From assembly GCF_005405145.1 (NCBI RefSeq), contig NZ_BJDM01000008.1, positions 1-64,000 on the forward strand: a stretch of 64,000 nucleotides of DNA, written 5' to 3'. Shown piece after piece: positions 16,787-26,196 of the stretch. The notes under the pieces are model-generated. The model saw nothing but the letters and a program-made list of their open reading frames with translations. It was not told the DNA's origin and did not search any database. Position numbers and translations under genes: made by a program. Source of the stretch: Paucilactobacillus kaifaensis (lineage in GTDB: Bacteria; Bacillota; Bacilli; Lactobacillales; Lactobacillaceae). The first letter of the stretch is position 1. Each line of letters begins with the position of its first letter.

Positions 16787-17203
16787 CTATTTGTTTAATT
16801 TTCTATTTTTGTGACGTTGCCAAAAACCACTTACTGCTGATCTACCAAACGAAGCTACAATTCCTGCCCCTACAGTCTTCTTTGCATTGCCCGAAAAACG
16901 GTCAGTAATCCTGCGGGTTGCAGAATTTAAATCTGACACGCTTGTTCCCAAGTCAGCAACCGCCTGAAAAGCAGGATCAACGATCGCTGATTTTTGATTA
17001 ACATCTTCCAGCAGCTCGTTTGCATTACTCAAAATTACTTCTACTTCTTTGCTAAGCGCATCAGCATCATTGGTTAAAACATTGATACTTCGGTTTGTTT
17101 CCTTTAGCGTGGTACTTAATCGAACCAAAAAATAACCGATAAATAACACCAAAATTAAAAACGCAATGGCAGCGATGAGTCCAGCAACTTGTCCTAGAGT
17201 CAT
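16787..17203 (-). CDS. DUF948 domain-containing membrane protein
   Basis: A 138-residue protein with a single N-terminal membrane helix (residues 5-29), then an amphipathic coiled-coil region 'RSINVLTNDADALSKEVEVIL' characteristic of DUF948, and a basic C-terminus. It is probably anchored at the membrane facing the cytoplasm. The function is unknown. ATG at 17203 follows AAGGAGG. It is cotranscribed with the YtxH gene, a pair often seen next to ccpA-pepQ in lactobacilli. Confidence 0.85.
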   Translation of the reverse strand: MTLGQVAGLIAAIAFLILVLFIGYFLVRLSTTLKETNRSINVLTNDADALSKEVEVILSNANELLEDVNQKSAIVDPAFQAVADLGTSVSDLNSATRRITDRFSGNAKKTVGAGIVASFGRSAVSGFWQRHKNRKLNK

Positions 17204-17365
17204 TTAACGAAACCTCCTTGAGTGGCTAACGTATTTGTAAATTAAGCATATCACGACCACTAGTCAACCGCAATTAAAACAAATAGTTTTCCTATTTGTT
17301 GTCTGGTTGTTAGCTCCGATTTTTGGTAGAATAAGTGCAGTTATCTTACTCGGAGGTCTTACTTA

Positions 17366-18232
17366 GTGAACCAATTATTATTATTAGCAACTTTAAATTC
17401 AAAGTTAACCCAGCAAACCCAAAGTTTTACCAGTTATTTCACTAAGATAGATTGGGAAACAATTGGAGAACATATTGCTAGTCGGTTTTTATTACTACTT
17501 GTAATTACCATTGTTTTTGGCCTGATTATTTGGATTGGTCGTCTCACTATCAACCATGCCTTTAAGCGTTATATCAGTCGTTCACCACTGACGACCAACC
17601 GAACGAACACAATTCATGCTTTGAGTCTGAATATTTTTCGCTACACTTGCTTCTTCTTTTATTTATATGCCATTTTATCATTGATCGGGGTTCCAGTTGG
17701 TACCTTAATTGCCGGTGCTGGAATATTTAGTATCGCATTAGGTTTAGGTGCCCAGGGATTTGTTAACGATGTCGTGACTGGCTTTTTTATTTTGCTGGAG
17801 CAACAACTAGATGTTGGTGACACAGTTGCAATCGGGGCTATTAAAGGAACTGTCACCGCCCTTGGAATTAGGACTACACAAGTAACCAGCCCAGATGGAA
17901 CACTTAATTTTATTCCCAATCGCAACATTACCATTGTCAGTAATTTTTCACGTAATAACATGCGTGTCCTCATAGATATTAAAATTAGTACCACAACCGA
18001 ATTGGCCCAACTTAAGCAACAAATAAAACAGGTTAATGCTGATTTAGTACCACAATTTACTGAATTACAAACAGCTCCTGATATTGTTGGCCCCACTCTC
18101 AACCAAGATAATGTCCTAGTGTACCGAGTTGTTTTAATGACAGCTAATGGAACCCAAGAAAAAATAAGAAGTGCTTTCTTATCAGCTTACCTAGATGCAA
18201 TTCGACAAGCCAATATAACATTAATACCTTAA
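17366..18232 (+). CDS. MscS family mechanosensitive ion channel
   Basis: A 288-residue small-conductance channel protein. Membrane segments lie near residues 38-62, 90-112 and 116-136; the third carries the Gly/Ala-rich pore helix 'GIFSIALGLGAQGFVNDVV'. The beta domain follows with 'QLDVGDTVAIGAIKGTV' and 'TLNFIPNRNITIVSN', both typical of MscS. It releases solutes on hypo-osmotic shock and resembles Bacillus YkuT. The start is GTG at 17366 after CGGAGG. A strong terminator overlaps its stop codon. Confidence 0.93.
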   Translation: MNQLLLLATLNSKLTQQTQSFTSYFTKIDWETIGEHIASRFLLLLVITIVFGLIIWIGRLTINHAFKRYISRSPLTTNRTNTIHALSLNIFRYTCFFFYLYAILSLIGVPVGTLIAGAGIFSIALGLGAQGFVNDVVTGFFILLEQQLDVGDTVAIGAIKGTVTALGIRTTQVTSPDGTLNFIPNRNITIVSNFSRNNMRVLIDIKISTTTELAQLKQQIKQVNADLVPQFTELQTAPDIVGPTLNQDNVLVYRVVLMTANGTQEKIRSAFLSAYLDAIRQANITLIP

Positions 18233-18275
18233 AAAGCAGGATCCTGTCATCACTGACATGATCCTGCTTTTTTAA
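18231..18275. terminator. Bidirectional terminator after the mscS-type gene
   Basis: AAAAAGCAGGATC and GATCCTGCTTTTT pair around an inner TGTCA/TGACA stem. The A and T flanks make it active in both directions, serving the MscS gene and possibly the convergent dapL unit. Confidence 0.9.
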
Positions 18276-18312
18276 CTATCTAGCCTGCGTTTTAACTTTT
18301 TCATCAATCTAA

Positions 18313-19458
18313 TTATTCTGCCAGACGATGTTCAAGATAACCTGTAATCGCACCGACTCCAGCAGCAATCGCGTCTGTGTTTGGTGCCATTTTTTCACTG
18401 TGCAATGAATACGGACTATCAACGCCGAGCCAAAACATAGTACCCGGAATTTTAGAAATTAGATAACCGAAGTCTTCACCAGTCATTGCTGGTTTAGTTT
18501 CAACAAAATTAACATCATTTTGTGACTGCATATAATCCATAAAGTCAGCTGTAATCGCAGCATTATTTTCAACCGGCAGATAACCACCTTGATGCAATTG
18601 CAGCGAAACTTCACAACCATAGGCTAAAGCGACCCCCTGAGCGATTGCACGGACTCGCTTTTGCATCTGCTGATTATTGACTTGTGTCAATGCACGGATG
18701 GTTCCATCAATATGCGCGTGCCCCGCAATCACATTGCCTGTCTCACCAGCACTTAAATGTCCTAGTGTAACAACGCCACCTTCGATCGGATCGACGCTGC
18801 GACTCACAATTGTTTGAATTTGCATTACAAACGCACTCGCTGCAACCACCATGTCATTGGCATCATGTGGGTAAGCCGCATGACCACTTTTACCGTTGAA
18901 ATCCACATGAATTTCACAAGTCCCAGCAAATAAAGTACCATTTAAACAACCAATCGCACCAGCAGGTAATTGTGGGTTGTCATGAAGTGCATAAATCTCA
19001 TCCGGCATCCATTCATCTAATGCACCGCTTTGATAGAGTTGCATTCCACCACTATGGTTTTCCTCTGATGGTTGAAAAATAAAGACCAAATCACTATTGG
19101 GTTGGTGATTAGCAAAGTAGCTAAGTACACCTAATGCCACGGTCATATGAATATCATGACCACATGCATGCATTTTTCCTTCAATTTTAGAGCTGTACGG
19201 TAACCCAGTTTGCTCGGACACTGGTAATGCATCAATATCAGTTCGATAACCTGTCATTTTATCATGTGACTGACCAGCAACTTTAACTAATAATGCAGTC
19301 GGTAACGCTGCTACTTCCTTAATACTAAGATATTGTTGCGGCATTTGTTTGATTATTGACAATAAATAATCGTGAGTTTTAAATTCTTCCAACCCTAACT
19401 CTGGAAATTGGTGTAGATGACGATAAATGGTTAATAATTCCTCAGTTGTCAAAATCAT
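18313..19458 (-). CDS. dapL: N-acetyldiaminopimelate deacetylase (M20 family)
   Basis: A 381-residue M20 amidohydrolase. Zn-binding motifs 'HACGHDIHMTVALG' and 'FQPSEENHSGG' are present, as is a late His within 'SLHSEKM'. Placed 17 bases after dapH, it is the deacetylase of the acetylated diaminopimelate pathway (Bacillus YkuR), which yields LL-diaminopimelate for lysine and peptidoglycan; a related hippurate hydrolase would look similar without this context. The likely start is ATG 19458 with GGGTGG upstream; an in-frame GTG at 19470 is too close to the ribosome site. Confidence 0.88.
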   Translation of the reverse strand: MILTTEELLTIYRHLHQFPELGLEEFKTHDYLLSIIKQMPQQYLSIKEVAALPTALLVKVAGQSHDKMTGYRTDIDALPVSEQTGLPYSSKIEGKMHACGHDIHMTVALGVLSYFANHQPNSDLVFIFQPSEENHSGGMQLYQSGALDEWMPDEIYALHDNPQLPAGAIGCLNGTLFAGTCEIHVDFNGKSGHAAYPHDANDMVVAASAFVMQIQTIVSRSVDPIEGGVVTLGHLSAGETGNVIAGHAHIDGTIRALTQVNNQQMQKRVRAIAQGVALAYGCEVSLQLHQGGYLPVENNAAITADFMDYMQSQNDVNFVETKPAMTGEDFGYLISKIPGTMFWLGVDSPYSLHSEKMAPNTDAIAAGVGAITGYLEHRLAE

Positions 19459-19475
19459 TTGTTTAACCACCCATC

Positions 19476-20186
19476 CTACAATTTACGTAATTCATCCATT
19501 AACTCTGTTTTACTTTTAGTCTTGTCGTCAATATCCTTAATTTTGACTGCAGGAACACCGGCTACTACAGTGTTAGCCGCAACATCCTTGGTAACCACAG
19601 CTCCAGCCCCAACGACAGCTCCAGCTCCAACATGAACCCCTTCCAAAACAACACAGTTAGCACCAATCAAAACGTCATCTTCCACAATTACGGGGGTAGC
19701 CGAAGGTGGTTCTACCACACCAGCAAGCACAGTGCCCGCACCAATATGACAGTTTTGACCAACAATTGCTCTACCACCTAAAACGGCACCCATGTCAATC
19801 ATTGTATTGGCACCAATTTCAGCACCAATATTAATCTGAGCGCCCATCATGATCACAGCATTATCACCAATTAATACTTGCTCGCGAATCACTGCACCTG
19901 GTTCAATACGCGCGTTGATTTCCTTCATGTCTAACAATGGCACACCAGAATTACGGCGATCATTTTCAATTTCGAAATCAACAATTTCAGCCTTGTGATT
20001 GGTCAAAAACGGCTTTACATCTTTCCAATCTCCAAAGATAACCCCGCTATTTTCTTCCACAAATGGTCTAATATTTGCTGGAAAAATTAGGTCCTTTAGA
20101 TTCCCGCGAACATAAACCTTAACAGGTGTTTTCTTCGCTGAATTGCCGATATAATCAATAATTGCTTGTGCATCTAGTTTTGCCAT
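19476..20186 (-). CDS. dapH: 2,3,4,5-tetrahydropyridine-2,6-dicarboxylate N-acetyltransferase
   Basis: A 236-residue enzyme, exactly the usual DapH length. The N-terminal domain precedes a left-handed beta-helix of hexapeptide repeats (about residues 90-205), visible as '[20 protein letters not shown]' and later repeats, with the loop '[11 protein letters not shown]' typical of DapH. It acetylates tetrahydrodipicolinate from acetyl-CoA in the lysine/diaminopimelate pathway. ATG 20186 follows GGGGAG. It sits between the CBS protein gene and dapL, the same neighbourhood as ykuL/ykuQ/ykuR in Bacillus. Confidence 0.95.
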   Translation of the reverse strand: MAKLDAQAIIDYIGNSAKKTPVKVYVRGNLKDLIFPANIRPFVEENSGVIFGDWKDVKPFLTNHKAEIVDFEIENDRRNSGVPLLDMKEINARIEPGAVIREQVLIGDNAVIMMGAQINIGAEIGANTMIDMGAVLGGRAIVGQNCHIGAGTVLAGVVEPPSATPVIVEDDVLIGANCVVLEGVHVGAGAVVGAGAVVTKDVAANTVVAGVPAVKIKDIDDKTKSKTELMDELRKL

Positions 20187-20210
20187 ACTATCTCCCCTAC
20201 TCATCTATTT

Positions 20211-20678
20211 TTAATGTTTACTTGTAATATCATATTCCTCATCAATGTCATGAGCAAGATGATTTACTGCTTTAAAGATCTCACGTCGAGTCACAATCCC
20301 CGTAAAATCTCCATTTTCAGCGACGACTGGTAAAAATGGTTGATCCGTCAATAAATGCAAGTTCTGTTCAACATCATACGGATCTACAATCGTTGGTGCA
20401 TCAGTTTGCATCACCTGTTCTACTTTTATATGCTTTAATTTTTCAACGTCCACGCTTTCAGTTTCGAGCATTTGCTCTGTAATCATCGGCAAGGATAATA
20501 AGCCACGATACTTGCCATCCTTATCAAGCACAATAATCTTTGCATATCGCACTTTAGTTAATACCAAAAAAGCATGGTACAAATTATTTGTATTCATCAC
20601 ATTGGCAACCACACTGCCAGGGATTAAGAACTTTTCTTGATGATCGGTTAACATTCGTTTAACCGCTGAATCAATCAT
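20211..20678 (-). CDS. cbpB: CBS-domain protein of the CbpB/DarB (YkuL) type
   Basis: A 155-residue protein made of two CBS domains (about residues 22-80 and 90-145). The first has 'YAKIIVLDKDGKYRGLLSL', the second 'LPVVAENGDFTGIVTRREIF'. Proteins of this size and context (YkuL/DarB in Bacillus, CbpB in Listeria) bind cyclic di-AMP and, when free, stimulate the stringent factor Rel and pyruvate carboxylase. Binding here is inferred from family and synteny. ATG at 20678 follows GAAGGAGG. It is the first gene of the dapH-dapL cluster. Confidence 0.85.
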   Translation of the reverse strand: MIDSAVKRMLTDHQEKFLIPGSVVANVMNTNNLYHAFLVLTKVRYAKIIVLDKDGKYRGLLSLPMITEQMLETESVDVEKLKHIKVEQVMQTDAPTIVDPYDVEQNLHLLTDQPFLPVVAENGDFTGIVTRREIFKAVNHLAHDIDEEYDITSKH

Positions 20679-20790
20679 AAATAGTTTCCTCCTTCATTGG
20701 CTTAATTGTATCTAAAAAAGACCCATTTTTGTAATCATGTCACTAAGATTTGTTAAACTTTAATGTTAACCTCAATCATTTTTCATATCC

Positions 20791-21312
20791 TCAAGGTCGA
20801 TGAAAAATAAATGACAATTCTTTGAGCGCTTTAAATTGACGGTTGTAAAACTGCACATTAAATTGTTCTGGCGTGACATCTACAATGGCATACGTTCCAC
20901 CAATTGAAGTAAATTCTCCTCGGGGTAAGCTAATGCTACCAGGATTTAAAAATAATGTTCCCTCGCTCATAACAACACCTAATTTATGCGTGTGACCAAA
21001 AAAAACGAGATTAGCTTCCTTTTCTTGTGCTAAAAGCTCCAAATTAGTCATCGTAGTATTTACATTTTGCAAATGGCCATGTGTTATCAAAATACAGTCA
21101 TCATTTCGATTTAATATTTTTTGCTGCGGTAGCGCATCATCGAAATCATTATTTCCCTGCACAGTAACAAAATGTTCAAATAAGTTATCACTTGCTGGTA
21201 ATTGTGAATCACCACAGTGAATCATCAAATCAACATTACCGTAGTATTTGGCATCAAGCGCTACCAAAATATCCCGGTCAAAATGATTATCACTAACAAC
21301 CAATATTTTCAT
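20791..21312 (-). CDS. YfcE/YsnB-type metallophosphoesterase
   Basis: A 173-residue single-domain phosphodiesterase. Motifs are 'VVSDNHFD' (DxH-type, with Asn in the middle), 'IHCGDSQL', 'VQGNNDF' (GNxD), 'ITHGHLQNV' and 'FFGHTHKLGV'. Family members hydrolyse artificial phosphodiesters with Mn2+; the natural substrate is unknown. It overlaps the dITPase gene by 4 bases, the same order as racE-ysnA-ysnB in Bacillus. Confidence 0.88.
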   Translation of the reverse strand: MKILVVSDNHFDRDILVALDAKYYGNVDLMIHCGDSQLPASDNLFEHFVTVQGNNDFDDALPQQKILNRNDDCILITHGHLQNVNTTMTNLELLAQEKEANLVFFGHTHKLGVVMSEGTLFLNPGSISLPRGEFTSIGGTYAIVDVTPEQFNVQFYNRQFKALKELSFIFHRP

Positions 21313-21908
21313 GCTTCACGCCACCATTCTTGAAATTGCTCGATTAACTTGCGCATTGCCTTACCACGATGACTAATTTCATTTTTTTGTACTGCTGACA
21401 TTTCCGCCAAAGAACGATTCTTCATAGGAACATAAAATAACGGATCATAACCAAATCCATTGTTTCCTTTTGGCTCAAGCAAAATAAGCCCATCTAACTG
21501 ACCACTTACGACTAGCTTTTGCCCTGACGGCTTTAAGGCAACCAACGTCGTATTGAAATGAGCAGTTCGTTTTTTCATTGGAACATCCAACAATTTTTGC
21601 AGTAACTTATTATTATTTGCTTTGTCGTCATGATCACCAGCATATCGCGCAGAGTGCACTCCAGGTTCACCATTTAAAGCATCTACCAGTAAGCCCGAGT
21701 CATCAGCAATAACTGGTAATTTTGTTGAATTAATCACAGCTTGCGCTTTAATCAATGCATTTTCAGCAAATGTATTTCCATTTTCATCAATTTCAAAATC
21801 CTGTGAAAAATCAGCTAACGTTTTAATTTCAAGATTAAATGGTTTTAAAATTGCCTGATACTCGCGAGCTTTGTTAGCATTGTTAGTTGCAATTACAATT
21901 TCTGCCAC
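21309..21908 (-). CDS. Non-canonical purine NTP pyrophosphatase (XTP/dITP diphosphatase, RdgB/HAM1)
   Basis: A 199-residue house-cleaning enzyme that hydrolyses XTP, ITP and dITP to the monophosphate. Motifs are 'IATNNANKAREYQAIL' (residues 5-20), 'FAENALIKAQA', 'IADDSGLLVDALNGEPGVHSA' and 'GNNGFGYDPLFYVP'. The start lies 3 bases after murI and its end overlaps the phosphoesterase gene, so the three form one operon. Confidence 0.95.
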   Translation of the reverse strand: MAEIVIATNNANKAREYQAILKPFNLEIKTLADFSQDFEIDENGNTFAENALIKAQAVINSTKLPVIADDSGLLVDALNGEPGVHSARYAGDHDDKANNNKLLQKLLDVPMKKRTAHFNTTLVALKPSGQKLVVSGQLDGLILLEPKGNNGFGYDPLFYVPMKNRSLAEMSAVQKNEISHRGKAMRKLIEQFQEWWREA

Positions 21909-21911
21909 TGT

Positions 21912-22712
21912 TTAATCACCTAACTCAATCTTTTCAATTTTTAAGTGCTCGTTATTTAACCACTTGCTAGCAACCTCGTTAAACTTTTCTGGATTACCAG
22001 TTGTATAAAAATGAGCTGTGCCTTTATTTGGCTGAGCCAGCATGTTTTTACGTACAAGTAAGTCTTCAACATTCCTAATAGTAGCTGCGCCAGCATCAAT
22101 CAAAGGCACCCTTGTTCCCATAACATTGCTAATTTCATCTTCTAATAATGGAAAGTGAGTACAGCCTAATATCAAAACGTCGACATTTTGACCATCGAAA
22201 AACGTTAATTTATCAGCTACTTCTTCTTGGGCCTGCTGACTACCAGCCAAGTCATCTTCCACCAACGTAACAAATTCCTGACAAGCTAAACCAATCACTT
22301 TTACCGATGAGTCCAACCGGTGAATAGTATCACTATAGGCCTGATCTTCGATTGTCTTTTTGGTACCGATCACACCAATAACTTTGTGTGCTGGAAGTCG
22401 CAATGCAGCTTCGCTACCGGGTTCAATTACGCCAATTACAGGAATTGGTAAACTATTCTGTAAATATGGCAATGCAGCAGCAGTTGCAGTATTACAAGCA
22501 ATTATTAATAGTTTAATATCTCGATGCAATAAAAACTGTGCAATTTGTGTACTAAATAGCTGAATCTCTTCACTTGAACGGACACCATAAGGCAACCTGG
22601 CTTGATCCCCCACAAATTCTATTGACTCATTTGGTAATTGCTGTTGTAAGGCTTTGACCGCTGTCAAACCGCCTATTCCAGAATCCATAACCCCAATTGG
22701 TCGGTTATCCAT
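21912..22712 (-). CDS. murI: Glutamate racemase
   Basis: A 266-residue racemase producing D-glutamate for peptidoglycan. The two catalytic cysteines are in 'IIACNTATAAALPYL' (near residue 73) and 'LILGCTHFPLLEDEI' (near 185). The N-terminal 'PIGVMDSGIGGLTAVKAL' and 'FVGDQARLPYG' are also diagnostic. A promoter with TTGAAA, 17 bases and AATAAT (22747-22775) precedes it. It leads the murI, dITPase, phosphoesterase operon. Confidence 0.96.
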   Translation of the reverse strand: MDNRPIGVMDSGIGGLTAVKALQQQLPNESIEFVGDQARLPYGVRSSEEIQLFSTQIAQFLLHRDIKLLIIACNTATAAALPYLQNSLPIPVIGVIEPGSEAALRLPAHKVIGVIGTKKTIEDQAYSDTIHRLDSSVKVIGLACQEFVTLVEDDLAGSQQAQEEVADKLTFFDGQNVDVLILGCTHFPLLEDEISNVMGTRVPLIDAGAATIRNVEDLLVRKNMLAQPNKGTAHFYTTGNPEKFNEVASKWLNNEHLKIEKIELGD

Positions 22713-22863
22713 ATTTAATCATCCTTCCGAATTTACCTGAAACTTAATTATTGCCTTAAGTCACTTGTTTTTCAAGTTAATTCATTAATTTTTAATTACT
22801 TTTAACTGGCAGATAAATCTTAAACCTGTATAATAATTATGATTACAAAAAAGGAGCCCAATT

Positions 22864-23355
22864 ATGTCTCAATTAATGTATGATCAATTATTACATAGTG
22901 CCACCGGTTTAAATCAAGGAGTACTGCGCGATGTTCTCATTCCGTCCATTTTAGGAGATGAGACTAGTGGAATTTTATATTGGGCCGGTAAAGATCTGGC
23001 CCACCAATTTCCCGTTTCAAATTCAGATCAGCTAACACTTATTTTTGAACAACTAGGCTTTGGCCAACTAACAAAACAAAAAAGTTCTGCTAAACAACAG
23101 GTCTGGCTATTAGATGGACCTATTGTGGCACAGCGTTTGAAAAATAATCATCCTGATTTTAATCTGGAAGCCGGTTTCATTGCCCAGCAAATTGAGTTTC
23201 AGACTAACGCAATTACCGAAGCACAAATTACTGAACAAAAAAAAGGAAATGTCCAAATAACTGTTCAATCTGATCTAAAAGATCCTTCCCTTGATACAGA
23301 AGCCATTGAATTTTTAAAAATTGAAACACCCACACCAGAAACAACAGAAGAATAA
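22864..23355 (+). CDS. YslB family (DUF2507) protein
   Basis: A 163-residue cytoplasmic protein of the DUF2507/YslB family: 'QGVLRDVLIPSILGDETSGILYWAGKDLA' near the N-terminus and 'FNLEAGFIAQQIEFQTN' near residues 100-116. The function is unknown; the family has been likened to V4R-type ligand-binding domains. It is oriented against the flanking trxA and murI genes. TATAAT at 22829-22834 with a weak -35 and AAGGAG before the ATG support expression. The C-terminal 35 residues are a polar tail. Confidence 0.85.
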   Translation: MSQLMYDQLLHSATGLNQGVLRDVLIPSILGDETSGILYWAGKDLAHQFPVSNSDQLTLIFEQLGFGQLTKQKSSAKQQVWLLDGPIVAQRLKNNHPDFNLEAGFIAQQIEFQTNAITEAQITEQKKGNVQITVQSDLKDPSLDTEAIEFLKIETPTPETTEE

Positions 23356-23407
23356 TAAAATAAAAAATGATAAGCAAAAGTAAATTGCTTATCATTTTTT
23401 TATTTTA
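23355..23407. terminator. Bidirectional terminator between yslB and trxA
   Basis: A 23-bp perfect stem (23355-23377 with 23385-23407) and a 7-base loop; the outer part is A/T only, giving T-runs in both directions. It overlaps the stop codons of both convergent genes. Confidence 0.9.
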
Positions 23408-23719
23408 TAAATATTGGCCCAAAATTTGTTGTAATTGTTCCTTTGAATGGTATCCCACAATTGAATCCACAACTTGTCCGTCTTTTTTGACTAATAAAGT
23501 TGGAATACTCATAATACCAAACTTTTGTGCAGTAGCTGGGTTCTCATCAACATCCATCTTATTAAACTTAACTTGATCACCCATGTCTTTAGCTAACTGC
23601 TCAACTACTGGCGACTGCATGCGACAAGGACCACACCAAGTTGCCCAAAAATCTGTCAATGTTACACCACTACCTGTATCTTCTTCAAACGTTTTATCTG
23701 TTGTTACATCTACTGCCAT
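23405..23719 (-). CDS. trxA: Thioredoxin
   Basis: A 104-residue classical thioredoxin with the redox-active site 'WATWCGPCRM' (near residues 26-35), the cis-proline in 'MSIPTLLV' and the final 'GYHSKEQLQQIL' helix. It reduces disulfides in cytoplasmic proteins with thioredoxin reductase. ATG at 23719 follows AGAGGAGG. mutS2 ends 80 bases upstream, as in many Bacilli. Confidence 0.96.
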   Translation of the reverse strand: MAVDVTTDKTFEEDTGSGVTLTDFWATWCGPCRMQSPVVEQLAKDMGDQVKFNKMDVDENPATAQKFGIMSIPTLLVKKDGQVVDSIVGYHSKEQLQQILGQYL

Positions 23720-23799
23720 CGTTTCTACCTCCTCTTTACAATAACAAGTCTATCAAAATAGTTTAAAAAGACAAAATATTTTGCCTTACTAAAAGTCAC

Positions 23800-26175
23800 C
23801 TATTGCAAATAAGCAATCGTAGCCCCATCACCACCAGCGTTTGGCGCAGCATACTCAAATGACGCGACTCGTGAATTGCTCTGCAAATATTCATGAGTGC
23901 CTTTTCTCAACGCACCCGTACCCTTGCCATGAATAATGGTAACCGGCGTGAGGTTATTTAAAATTGCATGATCAATAAACTGATCAAGCTCTTGCATTGC
24001 CTGCTCATAGCGGTGCCCACGTAAGTCTAGTCGAGCAGTTGCCTGCCTGGTTTGCGTTGTTCGAATTAATGGTCGCTTTTTTGTTTCCGTTCTTTCTTGT
24101 GCTAATTTCTGGTCTTGGCTTACTTTCTCAAGGTCTCGTTCATTAACCTGCATTTTCAAAATACCTAATTGAACTTCCCAGTCTGATTGACCTCTTTTTT
24201 GAACTAACTCACCATATTGGCCATACGACTTAACCAACACAGCATCTCCAACTGCAAAATCATGCTTTCGTTTCTCACGTTGTAGTACTTTATTATGCTT
24301 CAACCGAGGATCTTCAACATGTAGTGCATTCAATTGTCCTTTAGCATCAATTAGCTGATTTTCTTTAACTTCAACTCCCTGCCGCTGTAGCATCCGCAGT
24401 TGATCAACAATTTTATCTGCTTTTTGCCGCGCAGCCGAAACTGTATGATTGGCTTCCTGACGCGCCTGTTGCATCAGCTTATCTTTTTGCTCTTCATACT
24501 GTTTTAGTTTAGTTGTCAGTTCATCATGTAGTTTTTGTGCTGCAGTCAAATCCTGTTCCAACTTGATTGTTTGATCATGTGCCAACTTACGTTGGGCCAC
24601 CAAATCACCAATCATGTCGTTCAAATCCTGGCTGTCTTCGCTGGTCAGTGACTTAGCTTCAGCAATAATTCCTTCGTCAAGTCCGAGCCGACTAGCAATT
24701 TCCAACGCATTTGATCGACCTGGAATGCCCATCAATAACCGGTATGTTGGTTTCAAGGTAGTTGCGTCGAATTCCATACTAGCATTTGTAGTTTGTGGTC
24801 GGTTATAACCATAAACTTTCAACTCTGGATAGTGAGTTGTTGCAACGACCAAACTCCCCTTTGCACCAATTGCATCAAGAATAGCCATTGCCAGAGCAGC
24901 TCCTTCTTTCGGATCGGTTCCGGCACCCACTTCATCCAACAACACCAAACTACGAGCATCAATTTGATGCAGAATAGAAATTGTATTATCCATATGCGCT
25001 GAAAAAGTACTTAAACTTTGCTCCAAGGACTGTTCGTCCCCAATATCCGCAAACACATCAGAAAAAATACCGATAGTACTTTCTTCATTAGCGGGAATAT
25101 AAAGTCCCGCCTGTCCCATTAATTGAATTAACCCTAATGTCTTTAAAGTAATCGTTTTTCCACCAGTATTGGGACCCGTAATAACAATTGCTTGGTAGTC
25201 GGATCCAATCGAAATATCGTTAGCAACTGCCTTTTTAATATCAAGTAACGGATGCCGTGCCTGACGTAAATCAACATGATTATCTTCATTTAAAATAGGT
25301 AATGTATCATGGTTATCATGGGCAAATTGTGCTTTTGCATTAATAAAATCCAGCTTACCCAGTATAGTTTCATTGTGCCCAATATCTGCTCGATATGGAG
25401 TGATTAAAGTAGACAAATCCTCCAGTACGTGGATTTCCTCTTGACGTTCCTCAATTTGTGCTTGACGTAACCGATTATTCAGCTCCATCACATCCTGTGG
25501 TTCAATAAATAGCGTTTGTCCCGTCTGACTTTGGTCATGAACAACCCCACCAAAATGACTTCGATAGTTAGCCTGGACAGGAATCACATAACGATCATTT
25601 CGCATAGTAATAATAGTATCACTAAGATACTTTGCATTCTTACCCCGGGTGTATGCTTCCATCTTTTGGCGTATTTGGGCTTCAGTTTGGGTAATTTTTT
25701 GCCGGATTCCATGTAATTTAGACGAGGCTTCATCAGTAATATGTCCATCATTTTCAATAGATATCACCAACCGCTTCGTCACTGTTGGAATAGTAACAAT
25801 CTCATCAATGTATTTCATAATTGTTTGTAATGGAACAGATTGCTGACGCAACTTATCGAAAAATAGTTTGACACTTCCCGATGCACGCAAAACGCGCCCA
25901 ATTGCGGCTAATTCGGTAGCACTCAAAGTTGCGTCAATTTTCAAGCGTTTCAACTGAGTGCTAATGTCATCAAGTTGAGGCACTGGAATTAGTCCAACCA
26001 AACGTAAGATGTTTGCACCATCCGTTGTTTCAGTCAACAATTGATTTACCTGTTCAAATTCTGTTAGTGGCTCCAACATTTGTAATTCTTTTTTTCCTGC
26101 TGCTGTCACCAAATACCTTTTCATTTGATCCTTAACTTGATCAAAGGCTAAAGTTGTTAAAATTTTTTCATTCAT
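23800..26175 (-). CDS. mutS2: MutS2 family ATPase/endonuclease (ribosome-collision factor)
   Basis: A 791-residue protein lacking the MutS mismatch-recognition domain. The ATPase region carries Walker A 'ITGPNTGGKTITLKTL' (about residues 330-345) and 'SLVLLDEVGAGTDPKEG' (Walker B). A coiled-coil with many Gln and Lys follows (about 520-620), then a C-terminal Smr nuclease domain with 'LDLRGHRYEQAM' and 'IIHGKGTGALRKG'. MutS2 suppresses recombination in some bacteria and splits collided ribosomes in Bacillus. It is the last gene of zapA-cvpA-mutS2. Confidence 0.96.
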   Translation of the reverse strand: MNEKILTTLAFDQVKDQMKRYLVTAAGKKELQMLEPLTEFEQVNQLLTETTDGANILRLVGLIPVPQLDDISTQLKRLKIDATLSATELAAIGRVLRASGSVKLFFDKLRQQSVPLQTIMKYIDEIVTIPTVTKRLVISIENDGHITDEASSKLHGIRQKITQTEAQIRQKMEAYTRGKNAKYLSDTIITMRNDRYVIPVQANYRSHFGGVVHDQSQTGQTLFIEPQDVMELNNRLRQAQIEERQEEIHVLEDLSTLITPYRADIGHNETILGKLDFINAKAQFAHDNHDTLPILNEDNHVDLRQARHPLLDIKKAVANDISIGSDYQAIVITGPNTGGKTITLKTLGLIQLMGQAGLYIPANEESTIGIFSDVFADIGDEQSLEQSLSTFSAHMDNTISILHQIDARSLVLLDEVGAGTDPKEGAALAMAILDAIGAKGSLVVATTHYPELKVYGYNRPQTTNASMEFDATTLKPTYRLLMGIPGRSNALEIASRLGLDEGIIAEAKSLTSEDSQDLNDMIGDLVAQRKLAHDQTIKLEQDLTAAQKLHDELTTKLKQYEEQKDKLMQQARQEANHTVSAARQKADKIVDQLRMLQRQGVEVKENQLIDAKGQLNALHVEDPRLKHNKVLQREKRKHDFAVGDAVLVKSYGQYGELVQKRGQSDWEVQLGILKMQVNERDLEKVSQDQKLAQERTETKKRPLIRTTQTRQATARLDLRGHRYEQAMQELDQFIDHAILNNLTPVTIIHGKGTGALRKGTHEYLQSNSRVASFEYAAPNAGGDGATIAYLQ

Positions 26176-26196
26176 AGTAGTCTTAATTCCTTTACT

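Noticed and set aside
17659-18102. 147-codon minus-strand open frame inside the MscS gene
   Set aside because: A shadow of a well-supported channel gene; no ribosome site or promoter, and its composition is that of an antisense frame.
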